Shown: piece by piece, positions 7,762-15,780 of the stretch | Numbering within the stretch: position 1 is the stretch's first letter | Layout: every line of letters begins with the position of its first letter | Assembly: GCF_017650195.1 (NCBI RefSeq) | Contig: NZ_JAGCFH010000327.1 | Coordinates: 1-32,353 of the forward strand | DNA from: Ruminococcus sp. | Lineage (GTDB): Bacteria > Bacillota > Clostridia > Oscillospirales > Ruminococcaceae | Direction of reading: 5' to 3' | Length of the DNA stretch: 32,353 bases | Made by a program: the position numbers and the translations under genes | Notes under the pieces: generated by a model | Seen by the model: the letters and a program-made list of their open reading frames with translations, nothing else | Database searches by the model: none | Told to the model about the DNA's origin: nothing

Positions 7762-8763
7762 ATGCTGAATGCTGATCTGAAGGAATTTGAGTTCATCTCG
7801 GATTTCGACAAGCTTGTGATCTCGGCTGTTCTTGCAGTGCCGTCAGGCGATATAAACGGCATCGTGCAGCTCGTCCACGGAATGAACGAGCATAAGGAAC
7901 GCTACTATCCATTTATGGACTATCTTGCCGAGCAGGGCTTCATCACGGTAATACATGATAACCGCGGTCACGGAAAAAGCATAGTTGAGGCTGATGACCT
8001 CGGATTCATGTTCAGGAACGGCGGTGAGGGGGTTATAAGCGATATCGCCCAGTTCAACAGGAGAATAAGAGAAGCCTATCCGGGAGTGCCGGTATTTATG
8101 GCAGCGAGCGGTATGGGAGCAGCAGGCGCAAGGTGTTTCCTGAAGGAGCACGACGGAGACCTTGATGGCATAGTTCTTCTCGGAACGGTCTGCCACAGCA
8201 CCTTCTCGCCAGCAGCAAGGACTATTAGGTCGGTATCGTCCAAGCGTCCGGGAAGCAGGTTTAGGAGCGAGAAGATATTCAACGCCATTGACGACGGTTT
8301 CGGACAGTTCTTTGAGGATCCTATCAATTCATGGAGATGCAGCGATGCTGATGCCGTGCTTGCCTTCAACGAAGATCCTCTTTGCAACTTCAAACCTACT
8401 CTCAACTGCTATGAAGAGTTGATATGGCTCCTAAAGCAGTCCTGCTCGTCAAGAGGCTGGAAGGTGACAAATCCTACTCTGCCGATACGTTTCATATCTG
8501 GCAAGGAGGATCCAGCGATGATCTCGGAGAAGAAGTTCATGAGATCGGTGGGAAAGCTGGAAAAGCTGGGATACGAAAGTATATCCCACAGGCTTTTTGA
8601 TGGTATGCGCCATGATGTACTCATGGAAAAGAACAGCATAAACGTGTATAAGGATATAGCCAAGACGCTGTTTTCATGGCTCGACCGCTGGAACGACAAG
8701 CATTCGGTTGCTGAGGCTGAGACTCCTCTGGAGGCTCAACAGGAAGAAACGGTACAGGAATAA
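7762..8763 (+). CDS. Alpha/beta hydrolase, monoacylglycerol-lipase-like, nucleophile apparently lost
   Basis: Serine aminopeptidase S33/Hydrolase_4-type protein, 333 aa, cytosolic. Conserved landmarks: VHGMNEHKERY (oxyanion side, about residue 38), DNRGHGKS (66-73), SGKEDP with acid Asp250, and DGMRHD with His284. At the nucleophile elbow, where relatives have GHSMG, the sequence is ASGMG (115-119). Aligning the following MG-x(3)-AR places Gly117 where the serine should be, with Ser116 one position early. It may therefore be inactive or use a shifted nucleophile. A polar tail rich in Glu and Gln ends the protein. GGAGG 7 bases before the ATG supports the start. Substrate unknown. Confidence 0.8.
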   Translation: MLNADLKEFEFISDFDKLVISAVLAVPSGDINGIVQLVHGMNEHKERYYPFMDYLAEQGFITVIHDNRGHGKSIVEADDLGFMFRNGGEGVISDIAQFNRRIREAYPGVPVFMAASGMGAAGARCFLKEHDGDLDGIVLLGTVCHSTFSPAARTIRSVSSKRPGSRFRSEKIFNAIDDGFGQFFEDPINSWRCSDADAVLAFNEDPLCNFKPTLNCYEELIWLLKQSCSSRGWKVTNPTLPIRFISGKEDPAMISEKKFMRSVGKLEKLGYESISHRLFDGMRHDVLMEKNSINVYKDIAKTLFSWLDRWNDKHSVAEAETPLEAQQEETVQE

Positions 8764-8769
8764 ATATAG

Positions 8770-8775
8770 TATAAT
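8770..8775 (+). promoter_or_regulatory. Possible -10 element before tex
   Basis: TATAAT at 8770-8775, with no good -35 at 16-18 bases. It lies just after the hydrolase stop, so tex may have its own weak promoter or be read through. Confidence 0.35.
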
Positions 8776-8811
8776 AGAGTGCGGCAGCTGTCCGCGATGA
8801 AAGGAATAATT

Positions 8812-11091
8812 ATGGATATCAATAAAACACTTGCCAAGGAATTCGGACTCAGACAGGAGCAGGTAGACAATACCGTTGCCCTTATCGACGACGATAAGAC
8901 TATCCCCTTCATAGCCCGTTACCGTAAGGAGCTGACAGGCTCACTCGATGACCAGATACTCCGCGAGCTCTATGACAGGCTCATGTATCTCCGTAACCTT
9001 GAAAAGCGCAAGGAGGAGGTAACTGCAGCTATCACCGAGCAGGAGAAGATGACCCCTGAGATAGAGGCGGCTATTAGTGCTGCTGTAACTCTTGTGGAGG
9101 TCGAGGATATCTACCGTCCCTTCAAGCCAAAGCGCCGTACCCGTGCGAGCATCGCTAGAGAGAATGGTCTCGAACCTCTGGCTGTGCTCCTAATGGAGCA
9201 AGATAACGCAACAGAGCCCGAAAAGGAGGCTGAGGCGTTCATAAATGATGAAAAGAACGTACCCGATGTGCAGACTGCTTTGCAGGGGGCTATGGATATC
9301 ATTGCAGAGGATATCTCTGACGACGCGGATATAAGAAAGAAACTCCGTGCCCTTGCAGGTGAAAAGGGAGAGTTGGTATCAAAGGCTTCGGACCCCGAGG
9401 CAGAGAGCGTATATATTAACTACTACGAGTACTCCGAGGCTATCCCAAAGGTGGCAAACCACAGAGTTCTTGCCCTTGACAGAGGAGAGAAGGAGAACTT
9501 CCTGAAGGTATCCGTTACCCTTGAAGAAACTCTTGCCACAGATGTTATCTTCGGCAAGTACATCAAGGCAAACAATGCCTGCGGAGAACTTGTGAGAGCA
9601 GCTGCCGCAGACAGCTACAAGAGACTTATATTCCCGTCTATCGAGCGTGAGATACGCTCCGAGATGAGCGCAAAGGCAGCAGAGGAATCCATAAAGGTAT
9701 TCGCCGCAAATCTTCGCCAGATGCTTCTCCAGCCGCCGCTCAAGAGTAGCATAATCCTCGGGCTTGACCCAGGATATGCTCACGGTTGCAAAACAGCAGT
9801 CATAGACGGCACTGGCAAGGTGCTTGATACAGCTATAATCTATCCAGTAGGTTCTGCCGGAGCAGTTGAGGCTGCCAAAAAGAAGGTAAAGGAATTCATA
9901 CAGAAATACAACGTAAACGTTATCTCTATCGGAAACGGTACTGCTTCACGCGAAACAGAGAGCTTTGCGGCAGAGATAGCTAAGGAAGTGCCTCAGGACG
10001 TTAGCTACATGGTAGTAAGCGAGGCTGGAGCCTCAGTATACTCAGCCTCCAAGGTTGCTGCGGAAGAGTTCCCTGAGTATGATGTATCCATAAGAGGAGC
10101 TATATCCATTGCACGCCGGCTGCAGGATCCCCTTGCAGAGCTCGTAAAGATAGACCCTAAGGCTATAGGAGTTGGACAGTATCAGCACGATATGCCACAG
10201 GCAAGAATGAGCGAGGCTCTCGGTGGAGTAGTCGAGGACTGCGTTAACTCTGTCGGAGTTGATCTCAATACTGCTTCACATTCGCTTTTATCCTATATCG
10301 CAGGCATAAATGCCTCCGTGGCAAAGAATATAGTTGCCTACCGCGAGGAGAATGGCAGATTCACCGACCGTAAGGAGCTTCTAAAGGTTCCTAAGCTGGG
10401 CAAGAAGGCATTCGAGCAGTGCGCAGGCTTCCTGAGAGTACGTGACGGTAAGAATCCTCTTGACAATACGGCTGTTCACCCTGAAAGCTACGAGGCTGCT
10501 TCATCGCTTCTCAGTGAGTGCGGCTTTACACTAGCTGACATAGCTAGTGGCGGAGCGACAGGCATAAACGAAAAAGCCGACAGCATTGGCATAGAAAATA
10601 TAAGCAAGTCTCTCGGAATTGGTGTTCCTACTCTAACAGATATCATAGGAGAACTCAAAAAGCCAGGACGCGACCTTCGTGACGAGCTTCCGGCTCCTCT
10701 TCTCAGAAGCGGCGACGTAATGGAGATAAAGGACCTCAAGCCTGGCATGGAGCTTGTTGGAACAGTCCGCAATATCATCGACTTCGGTTGCTTCGTGGAT
10801 ATCGGCGTACATGAGGACGGCCTTGTCCATATCTCACAGATATGCAGCAAGTATATCAAGCATCCTCTCGAAGCCGTAAAGGTGGGAGAGGTCGTAAAGG
10901 TAAGGGTACTTGACGTAGATATTAAGAGGAATCGTATATCCCTTACAATGCGCCTTAACGATGAGGAAGAGAAGAAACAGCAGAAGTCTGGACGCAGACC
11001 TGACAATAACAGAAAGCGTGAGGAGCGCAAACCTAAGGGCTTTGATGCTTCTAAGCTCCATAACAGCAGCTTCCGTATAAAGCAGAAGTAA
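8812..11091 (+). CDS. tex: Tex, S1 RNA-binding transcription accessory protein
   Basis: Full-length Tex, 759 aa. Order of parts: helical N-terminal domain (1-310), YqgF/RNase H-like domain beginning LGLDPGYAHG (about 315), helix-hairpin-helix DNA-binding region (about 481-560; YIAGINASVAKNIV), and an S1 domain (about 640-715; VGTVRNIIDFGCFVDIG). A basic Arg/Lys-rich tail follows. Tex binds nucleic acids and affects transcription and virulence gene expression in other bacteria. The ATG at 8812 is preferred over in-frame 8779 and 8797, because AAAGGA sits 7 bases upstream and MDIN is the usual family beginning. The DUF2225 gene follows after 10 bases, so the two are cotranscribed. Confidence 0.95.
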   Translation: MDINKTLAKEFGLRQEQVDNTVALIDDDKTIPFIARYRKELTGSLDDQILRELYDRLMYLRNLEKRKEEVTAAITEQEKMTPEIEAAISAAVTLVEVEDIYRPFKPKRRTRASIARENGLEPLAVLLMEQDNATEPEKEAEAFINDEKNVPDVQTALQGAMDIIAEDISDDADIRKKLRALAGEKGELVSKASDPEAESVYINYYEYSEAIPKVANHRVLALDRGEKENFLKVSVTLEETLATDVIFGKYIKANNACGELVRAAAADSYKRLIFPSIEREIRSEMSAKAAEESIKVFAANLRQMLLQPPLKSSIILGLDPGYAHGCKTAVIDGTGKVLDTAIIYPVGSAGAVEAAKKKVKEFIQKYNVNVISIGNGTASRETESFAAEIAKEVPQDVSYMVVSEAGASVYSASKVAAEEFPEYDVSIRGAISIARRLQDPLAELVKIDPKAIGVGQYQHDMPQARMSEALGGVVEDCVNSVGVDLNTASHSLLSYIAGINASVAKNIVAYREENGRFTDRKELLKVPKLGKKAFEQCAGFLRVRDGKNPLDNTAVHPESYEAASSLLSECGFTLADIASGGATGINEKADSIGIENISKSLGIGVPTLTDIIGELKKPGRDLRDELPAPLLRSGDVMEIKDLKPGMELVGTVRNIIDFGCFVDIGVHEDGLVHISQICSKYIKHPLEAVKVGEVVKVRVLDVDIKRNRISLTMRLNDEEEKKQQKSGRRPDNNRKREERKPKGFDASKLHNSSFRIKQK

Positions 11092-11101
11092 GGAGCGGAC
11101 A

Positions 11102-11743
11102 ATGGAAATAAAAACAGAGGAGCAGGAGCTTGTCTGCGCGGTCTGCGGCGAGAAGTCCTCACAGACCGTTGTGGTGAAGTATGAACCGGACACGAGCGTT
11201 CCAGATCTTGATATGCGCCCTGGCGAGCCACACCGTTCCTATATAAAATATTGGGTGAGCAAGTGTCCGCATTGCGGTTACTGCAACTCCTCTATAGAGA
11301 TACCGTCTCTGTTTACTAAGGAATACCTTCAAAGCGCCAATTATAATAAGTATGACGACAGCCTTGCAGGACGCTTTATGAAAATGTCCCTTGTGTGCGA
11401 GAAGAACAAGATTTATGAGGTAGCACTCAAAGCTTGTCTTTATGCGGCATGGGCCTTTGATGACGAGGGAAATGACGAAAAAGCAGTAGAATGTCGAAGA
11501 GCTGCTGTAAGGATATTTGACAGCCATAGGGTTCTGTTCTCAGAAAAACCAGATTATGTGCTTCTTGTAGCCGACATAATGCGCAGGAGCGGCAGCTTTG
11601 AACGGGTCATCAGCGATTATAAAGGCAGATTCCTCGGCTCTGGTCTCATGATGGCTATTGCAGCCTTTGAGGTGGAACTTGCAGAAAAGGGCGACAGCGG
11701 CTGCCACAGGGCAGACGAGGTGAGAGGAGTATCAGTAAAATAG
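11102..11743 (+). CDS. DUF2225 family protein
   Basis: 213 aa, cytosolic, function unknown. Two zinc-knuckle Cys pairs at the N-terminus (CAVC at 12-15; CPHCGY at about 55) flank a short segment, as in DUF2225 proteins. The remainder is helical (FMKMSLVCEKNKIYEVALK, then an AAWAFDDEG stretch), like the TPR-like body of that family. The ATG follows TAAGGAGCGGACA, a good ribosome binding site overlapping the tex stop. It ends in a terminator, so tex and this gene form a two-gene transcript. Confidence 0.75.
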   Translation: MEIKTEEQELVCAVCGEKSSQTVVVKYEPDTSVPDLDMRPGEPHRSYIKYWVSKCPHCGYCNSSIEIPSLFTKEYLQSANYNKYDDSLAGRFMKMSLVCEKNKIYEVALKACLYAAWAFDDEGNDEKAVECRRAAVRIFDSHRVLFSEKPDYVLLVADIMRRSGSFERVISDYKGRFLGSGLMMAIAAFEVELAEKGDSGCHRADEVRGVSVK

Positions 11744-11751
11744 CTTTTTTT

Positions 11752-11780
11752 GCCGCACAGTCAGTGCGGCTTTGGTTTTC
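11752..11780 (+). terminator. Intrinsic terminator after the DUF2225 gene
   Basis: 7-bp stem GCCGCAC / GTGCGGC with a 5-base loop, followed by a T-rich tract (TTTGGTTTTC). Confidence 0.75.
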
Positions 11781-11786
11781 TCGGCA

Positions 11787-11815
11787 TTGACAACAGCGAT
11801 AATTAGTGATATAAT
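11787..11815 (+). promoter_or_regulatory. Consensus sigma-A promoter of the lipoprotein-fur operon
   Basis: TTGACA (11787-11792), 17-base spacer, TATAAT (11810-11815). Confidence 0.85.
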
Positions 11816-11854
11816 CGAAAGGAAAATAAGTTGAACAAAACTGGAGGAAACAAT

Positions 11855-12409
11855 ATGAAAAGGGAAGCTATCACTATTATGATATGTGCGGCTGTGCTCT
11901 GTGTGTCAGCAGGATGCGAGAAAAAAAAGGAAAAAGAAAAGCCTACCTACAGCGTTGCACAGGTCCAGATGCAGAACAGTGGATCCTACGAGGACGCTCT
12001 TAAGGAATGTTTCAATGCAAGCTACTCCCTCGGAGGAGGAGAGGTCTTTTACGAATATATGTACCCTGATGCTGCTATCGAGGCTATGAAGGCGGCCGGA
12101 CAGTTTGAAACCCTTGTGGAGACCTTCAATCACGGACAGGAAACACGTATCGGACAGAATGACGAAAAGCTTACCTTTGACAAGGTTACTGAAAGTCATA
12201 ATATAAACGATACTCAGCAAGCTGCCGTAAAAAAATATTTCAAGTCAATGTGCGAGCCTTTTGTTCAGGAAGTGACAGAGGATCAGTTCAATGTTAGTGA
12301 GGGGTACGAGGTTAATTACTCATATCTCAGAAATGGTGAGGAAGGCGGAATAGATACTGTTCTTGTCGTAAAGCTCAACGATGAAGGCTGGAAGGTAATA
12401 ACTGGCTGA
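11855..12409 (+). CDS. Lipoprotein with an outer domain shared with the 13654 gene
   Basis: 184-aa predicted lipoprotein of unknown function. The signal peptide ends in a lipobox-like VSAGC, followed by a Lys/Glu-rich spacer. The mature domain runs ALKECFNASY ... GGGEVF ... PDAAIEAMKAAGQFE ... and ends GYEVNYSYLRNGEEGG ... LNDEGWKVI. The same order of motifs occurs in the extracellular part of the 13654 product, so the two are probably homologous. Start at 11855 chosen because CTGGAGGAAA lies 5 bases before this ATG; an in-frame TTG at 11831 lacks a site. The Fur-type regulator gene follows after 11 bases. Confidence 0.75.
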   Translation: MKREAITIMICAAVLCVSAGCEKKKEKEKPTYSVAQVQMQNSGSYEDALKECFNASYSLGGGEVFYEYMYPDAAIEAMKAAGQFETLVETFNHGQETRIGQNDEKLTFDKVTESHNINDTQQAAVKKYFKSMCEPFVQEVTEDQFNVSEGYEVNYSYLRNGEEGGIDTVLVVKLNDEGWKVITG

Positions 12410-12420
12410 CGGAGGAAAAG

Positions 12421-12837
12421 ATGAAGAGGGATTCAGGCTATAACACCAAGCAGAAGGAAAAGCTGCTGGAATATCTGATGAAAAACAAGGAAAAGCATAC
12501 CAACGTGCAGGAAATAAGCGCATTTCTTTCGGCTGAGGGTTCTTCCATGGGAGTTGCCACTATTTACAGACAACTCGACCGACTGGTCGAGCAGGGGCTA
12601 GTGCGCAAGTATGCCTTTGACGGAAAGACCTGCGCTTGCTATCAGTATATCGAGAATGAAGAACAGTGCCGCAGTCATTTCCACTTGAAATGTCTTGGCT
12701 GCGGCAGACTTATACATCTTGACTGCGAGCATCTTGCGGATATCACGCGCCATATCGAGGAGGAGCATGAATTCTCCATAGACTATTCGCAGACTGTTTT
12801 CTACGGACGCTGCTCCGATTGCAGGAGCAAGGATTGA
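12421..12837 (+). CDS. Fur-family metalloregulator
   Basis: 138-aa Fur-family transcriptional regulator. The N-terminal winged helix (10-80) contains the recognition segment GVATIYRQLDRLVEQGLV. The C-terminal metal and dimer part has SHFHLKCLGCGRLIHLDC and a final CSDC, giving the two structural-zinc CxxC pairs, plus a His-rich stretch (HIEEEHEF). Whether it senses iron, zinc or peroxide cannot be decided from sequence; the Cys-rich HLKCLGCG form is shared by Fur and Zur. GGAGG 5 bases ahead of the ATG. It sits behind a lipoprotein gene, which could be a regulated target or simply cotranscribed. Confidence 0.88.
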   Translation: MKRDSGYNTKQKEKLLEYLMKNKEKHTNVQEISAFLSAEGSSMGVATIYRQLDRLVEQGLVRKYAFDGKTCACYQYIENEEQCRSHFHLKCLGCGRLIHLDCEHLADITRHIEEEHEFSIDYSQTVFYGRCSDCRSKD

Positions 12838-12908
12838 TCCTGAGTGTCCTCTTCCGAAGTACCCTTCGGAATGTATATTTTTATATCATCATCTGGTCTG
12901 TCGGGCAT
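12801..12908 (-). CDS. Possible 35-aa small protein, antisense to the fur 3' end
   Basis: A minus-strand ORF preceded by a near-ideal site, GGAGGTGATATC before the ATG at 12908. The peptide begins MPDRPDDDIKIYIPKGTSEE, is strongly acidic and has no recognised homologue. It overlaps the last 37 bases of the fur gene. CATAAT with TGAATA 17 bases earlier is a weak promoter candidate. Against it: its codons coincide with the hairpin at 12852-12871, which may be the fur terminator. Confidence 0.3.
   Translation of the reverse strand: MPDRPDDDIKIYIPKGTSEEDTQDQSLLLQSEQRP
12852..12876. terminator. Candidate terminator after fur
   Basis: Perfect 8-bp stem TTCCGAAG / CTTCGGAA with a 4-base loop, followed by TGTATATTTTTAT. 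The T tract is interrupted, so termination may be partial. Confidence 0.5.
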
Positions 12909-13001
12909 GATATCACCTCCGTGAATATTATGCCCTTTATATTTTACGCTATTCACTTACAGAAATGCCGACATCAGCAGGATTTGCCACGGAGAAGAAC
13001 T

Positions 13002-13487
13002 ATGGATACGTTATCGTCGATTTTTAGGTTTGCAGCAGCGGAGTTGCTCTGCTTTTTCATAAATATGACCTTTGCTGTCTCGTCAATGAGTGTTGTCAGG
13101 CTCATATGCCTTGTATGCACCATCCTTATACTTATTTCAGTCATGACTGACTACGGCATAAAGTCGGCTGAGCGTGACAAAAATAAAAGCGTCGGGGAGA
13201 GGAACAAGGTACTTGCTGTTTCAGCTGCGACTGTAACTATGATACCGCTGACAAGCTGGATACTGCTCTGTATATCAGCTCAAAGTGGTGAATTTGTTTT
13301 CTACGGCGCGTACAAGTTACTGAATATGCCGTTCCTGCAATACTATAACCTTATAGAGCCGGAGCCGTCCGAAAAGGCGCTTACTTTGGGGAAGCTCCTG
13401 CTGATGCTTCCGACTGCCGCCGTACCGTCAGCTTCAATGACGCTGTCATATATTCTCGCCGGGAAACGGGCAGAGGGACAGCAGTAA
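13002..13487 (+). CDS. Small polytopic membrane protein, unknown function
   Basis: 161 aa with about four membrane segments: FRFAAAELLCFFINMTFAV, VVRLICLVCTILILISVM, VLAVSAATVTMIPLTSWILL and a final one ending in LSYILAG. The loop between segments two and three is basic (KSAERDKNKSVGERNK), which fits a cytoplasmic face. Not recognised as a known family. The frame is open upstream to 12819, but ATG 13002 has GGAGAAG 5 bases ahead and starts at the membrane part; the longer N-terminus would run into the fur gene and looks non-coding. Confidence 0.6.
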   Translation: MDTLSSIFRFAAAELLCFFINMTFAVSSMSVVRLICLVCTILILISVMTDYGIKSAERDKNKSVGERNKVLAVSAATVTMIPLTSWILLCISAQSGEFVFYGAYKLLNMPFLQYYNLIEPEPSEKALTLGKLLLMLPTAAVPSASMTLSYILAGKRAEGQQ

Positions 13488-13490
13488 AAT

Positions 13491-13529
13491 AGCCCATTTC
13501 AAAGTGCAGTGAGGAGCAATAGGCTCTTT
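13491..13529 (+). terminator. Weak candidate terminator
   Basis: AGCCCATT (13491-13498) can pair with AATAGGCT (13518-13525) with one mismatch, across a long loop, followed by CTTTT. Low-confidence end of the membrane-protein gene. Confidence 0.3.
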
Positions 13530-13572
13530 TGTATAAATTGCTGAAAAAATAACAGTATATCAATATAAATAA

Positions 13573-13612
13573 GCAATATTGCTTGACATAAAAAGCGCAT
13601 ATATGATACAAT
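13573..13612 (+). promoter_or_regulatory. Promoter of the zinc-ribbon/helical-repeat gene with adjacent palindrome
   Basis: TTGACA (13583-13588), 18-base spacer, TACAAT (13607-13612). The 10-base palindrome GCAATATTGC (13573-13582) directly abuts the -35 and could be an operator. Confidence 0.6.
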
Positions 13613-13653
13613 TATTATTAGCATAATTATTTTTGTATTTGGAGGTATTTTAT

Positions 13654-14610
13654 ATGGCATACTGTAAATACTGTGGAAAGTATATCAGCGACGGTGGCTC
13701 ATGCGACTGTGATGCTGCAAAGAAAGCCGGAGAGGTTAAGGAAGCAGCTGAAGGTGTTAAGGAAAAGGCTGAAGAAGCTGCCGAAAACGTAAAGGAAAAA
13801 GCAGAGAACGTTACTGAGAGCATAAAGGAAAAAGCTACCGATGTTGCTGAAAATATTCAGGAAAAGGCAGAGGATATAAAAAATGACGCAGCCGAGGTTG
13901 TTGATAAGGCTAAGGATAAAGTCGAAGGAGCTGTCAGCGAAGCAAGGAGCGACGCGGCTGAGGCTGCTGACAAGGTAAAGGAAAAGGCTGAGGAGGCTGC
14001 AAAGAAGGCTGACAGCATCGCTGGCGACGTTGCCGAAAAGCTTCCGGGAAATATGAAGAACCAAAAGAGCTTTGTTTATGTTATTGCAGGTATAATAGCG
14101 GCTCTCGTGCTTATTCTTTTGATAGCTCTGTGTTCCGGCGGTGGAGCAAAGAGTACGGTCAAGAAGTATGTTAAGGCCTCCTACGATAAAAAAGGCGGAA
14201 AGACCATGTTTTCTCTCACCCTTCCCAAGGCAGCTCTCAAGGAGCTCAAAAAGGACGGAGACCTTGAGGATATGATCGATGAGCGCAATAAAATGATCGA
14301 AAAGATGATAGATATGCTGGACGGCAAGGAGACCCTTCCCAGATTCTATAAGATCATAAGCAAGGACAAGATGAAGAATTCAGAGCTTGGAAAGGCTGAG
14401 ACCTATTTGGAGCAGCAGTGCTCAAGATATGGTGCTGATGACGATGATATCACAGTTTCCAAGGGCTATGAAATAGTCGTAAAGACAAAGTGCAAGGACG
14501 AGGACGGCGATGAAAAGTATGAGAAGTCTACTATATGCGTCGTAGACGTCAAGGGTGACGGCTGGAAGATTATACCCAAGTCTGTTGCAAGGCTTTCCGC
14601 CTCAGAGTAA
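13654..14610 (+). CDS. Zinc-ribbon, LEA-like helical repeat, single-span membrane protein
   Basis: 318 aa, function unknown. Residues 1-20 form a short zinc-ribbon (CKYC at 4-7, CDC at 17-19). Residues about 22-130 are an Ala/Lys/Glu-rich amphipathic repeat of roughly 11 residues (for example VKEKAEEAAEN), like LEA or apolipoprotein helices. One membrane span lies at about 140-160. The remaining 155 residues should be outside the cell and share motif order with the lipoprotein at 11855 (KASY...GGKTMF...PKAALKELKKDGDLE, and GYEIVV...GDGWKII). The start follows GGAGG by 9 bases; the upstream in-frame start at 13633 has none. A membrane stress sensor is possible but not shown. Confidence 0.75.
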   Translation: MAYCKYCGKYISDGGSCDCDAAKKAGEVKEAAEGVKEKAEEAAENVKEKAENVTESIKEKATDVAENIQEKAEDIKNDAAEVVDKAKDKVEGAVSEARSDAAEAADKVKEKAEEAAKKADSIAGDVAEKLPGNMKNQKSFVYVIAGIIAALVLILLIALCSGGGAKSTVKKYVKASYDKKGGKTMFSLTLPKAALKELKKDGDLEDMIDERNKMIEKMIDMLDGKETLPRFYKIISKDKMKNSELGKAETYLEQQCSRYGADDDDITVSKGYEIVVKTKCKDEDGDEKYEKSTICVVDVKGDGWKIIPKSVARLSASE

Positions 14611-14626
14611 TAAAATGTTCAGGAGC

Positions 14627-14682
14627 AAGCAGCCATAAGGAAGTATTTTACTCACTTCTTTATGGCTGCTTCGGATTTTTTA
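14627..14682 (+). terminator. Intrinsic terminator after the helical-repeat gene
   Basis: 18-bp stem (14627-14644 with 14654-14671, one G-T pair), 9-base loop, then CGGATTTTTTATT. Confidence 0.85.
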
Positions 14683-14711
14683 TTGACTATTATGGCCAAA
14701 TGTGGTAAAAT
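14683..14711 (+). promoter_or_regulatory. Promoter of the AEC transporter gene
   Basis: TTGACT (14683-14688), 17-base spacer, TAAAAT (14706-14711), 64 bases before the start. Confidence 0.7.
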
Positions 14712-14775
14712 AATCTGATTGCTGTTCTGAGCGGAACTGCCGCAAATAATTTTAAACGTACAGCCGGAGGTTAAA

Positions 14776-15705
14776 ATGGCTTCAACTATATTATATAAGA
14801 CCGCGATCATGCTCATACTGATAGGAGTTGGCATATTGTGCGCAAAAACAGGACTTATAAGCAAGGCTTCAAACAGGGATCTGTCGAAGTTCATGCTTCA
14901 GGTCGTCAATCCTGTGGTAATTTTTATGTCCTATCAGACCGATTACCGTAGCGAGCTGGTGAGGAACCTACTGCTGACCTTTGTGCTGGCGCTGGGTACA
15001 ATGGCTCTTGCAATAGCTCTATCTTACCTTTTCGTCCGCAGGAAGGAGGGAAGGGAGTTTGAGATAGAGCGGTTCTCGTCTGTGTACTCAAACTGCGGTT
15101 TCATGGGAATCCCTCTTGTCAATGCCATTTACGGCAGCGAGGGAGTGTTTTACCTTACTGCCTACATAACCGTATTCAACCTTATCGTATGGACTCACGG
15201 AGTTATCCTCATATCCGGTGAGAAGGACTTCAGACAAGTAGTGAAGGTTTTCTATTCTCCTACGATAATAGCAATATTCCTCGGTATGATAACATTTTTC
15301 TTGCGTATACGCCTTCCGGGCGCTGCCGCAGAGGCTCTCGGACTTATTAAGGAGGTCAATACTCCAATGGCTATGATAGTCTCGGGAGTTACGATATCCG
15401 GCACCAATATGATGAAAATGCTGAAAAATCACAGGGTATACTATATATGTCTGCTTAAACTGATGATAGTGCCTCTTATTATCTCAGTTCCTCTTTCTCT
15501 CCTTTCTGAGGTTGACAATACGGTAAGAATGACAGTACTCGTAGCTGCCGCAGCACCGCCAGCTACGATGTGTACGCTCCTCAGTCTGCGCTATGGAAAA
15601 AACTCAATATACGCATCGGAAATTTTTGCTGCCGGAACTATACTGTCAGTGGTTACCCTGCCGCTAATAGTGAAAACTACGGAACATTTAACAAAAATAC
15701 TATAA
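14776..15705 (+). CDS. AEC-family (auxin efflux carrier-like) transporter
   Basis: 309-aa inner-membrane carrier with about ten hydrophobic segments arranged as two five-helix halves. Family marks: IGVGILCAKTGLIS near the start, the LSKFMLQVVNPVVIFMSYQ segment, YSNCGFMGIPLVNAIYG in the first half, and VAAAAPPATMCTLLSLRYG near the end. Bacterial members export small carboxylates such as malate; the substrate here is unknown. CCGGAGG precedes the ATG by 6 bases. It has its own promoter and no cotranscribed partner. Confidence 0.88.
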   Translation: MASTILYKTAIMLILIGVGILCAKTGLISKASNRDLSKFMLQVVNPVVIFMSYQTDYRSELVRNLLLTFVLALGTMALAIALSYLFVRRKEGREFEIERFSSVYSNCGFMGIPLVNAIYGSEGVFYLTAYITVFNLIVWTHGVILISGEKDFRQVVKVFYSPTIIAIFLGMITFFLRIRLPGAAAEALGLIKEVNTPMAMIVSGVTISGTNMMKMLKNHRVYYICLLKLMIVPLIISVPLSLLSEVDNTVRMTVLVAAAAPPATMCTLLSLRYGKNSIYASEIFAAGTILSVVTLPLIVKTTEHLTKIL

Positions 15706-15762
15706 AATGTTTGTAAAAAACGCTGATTTTATAGAAAATCGCACTAAAATGTTTGAATTTTA
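15703..15762. promoter_or_regulatory. Repeat TAAAATGTTTG twice, candidate operator of the ROK gene
   Basis: TAAAATGTTTG occurs at 15703-15713 and 15745-15755, exactly 42 bases apart (four helical turns). The second copy belongs to the inverted repeat TAAAAT-gtttga-ATTTTA (15745-15762), which covers the -35. It is a candidate site for autoregulation by the downstream ROK-type protein. Confidence 0.4.
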
Positions 15763-15780
15763 ATAATAATGTGTTATAAT
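15753..15780 (+). promoter_or_regulatory. Promoter of the ROK-type regulator gene
   Basis: TTGAAT (15753-15758), 16-base spacer, TATAAT (15775-15780). The leader to the start at 15941 is about 155 bases; I saw no riboswitch in it. Confidence 0.65.

Noticed and set aside
10488-11231. Long minus-strand ORF opposite the end of tex
   Set aside because: It is a Ser/Arg/Leu-rich antisense shadow of the S1 and helix-hairpin-helix coding sequence with no ribosome binding site.
12819-13001. N-terminal extension of the small membrane protein
   Set aside because: It overlaps the fur gene and a hairpin, and the ATG at 13002 has its own site.
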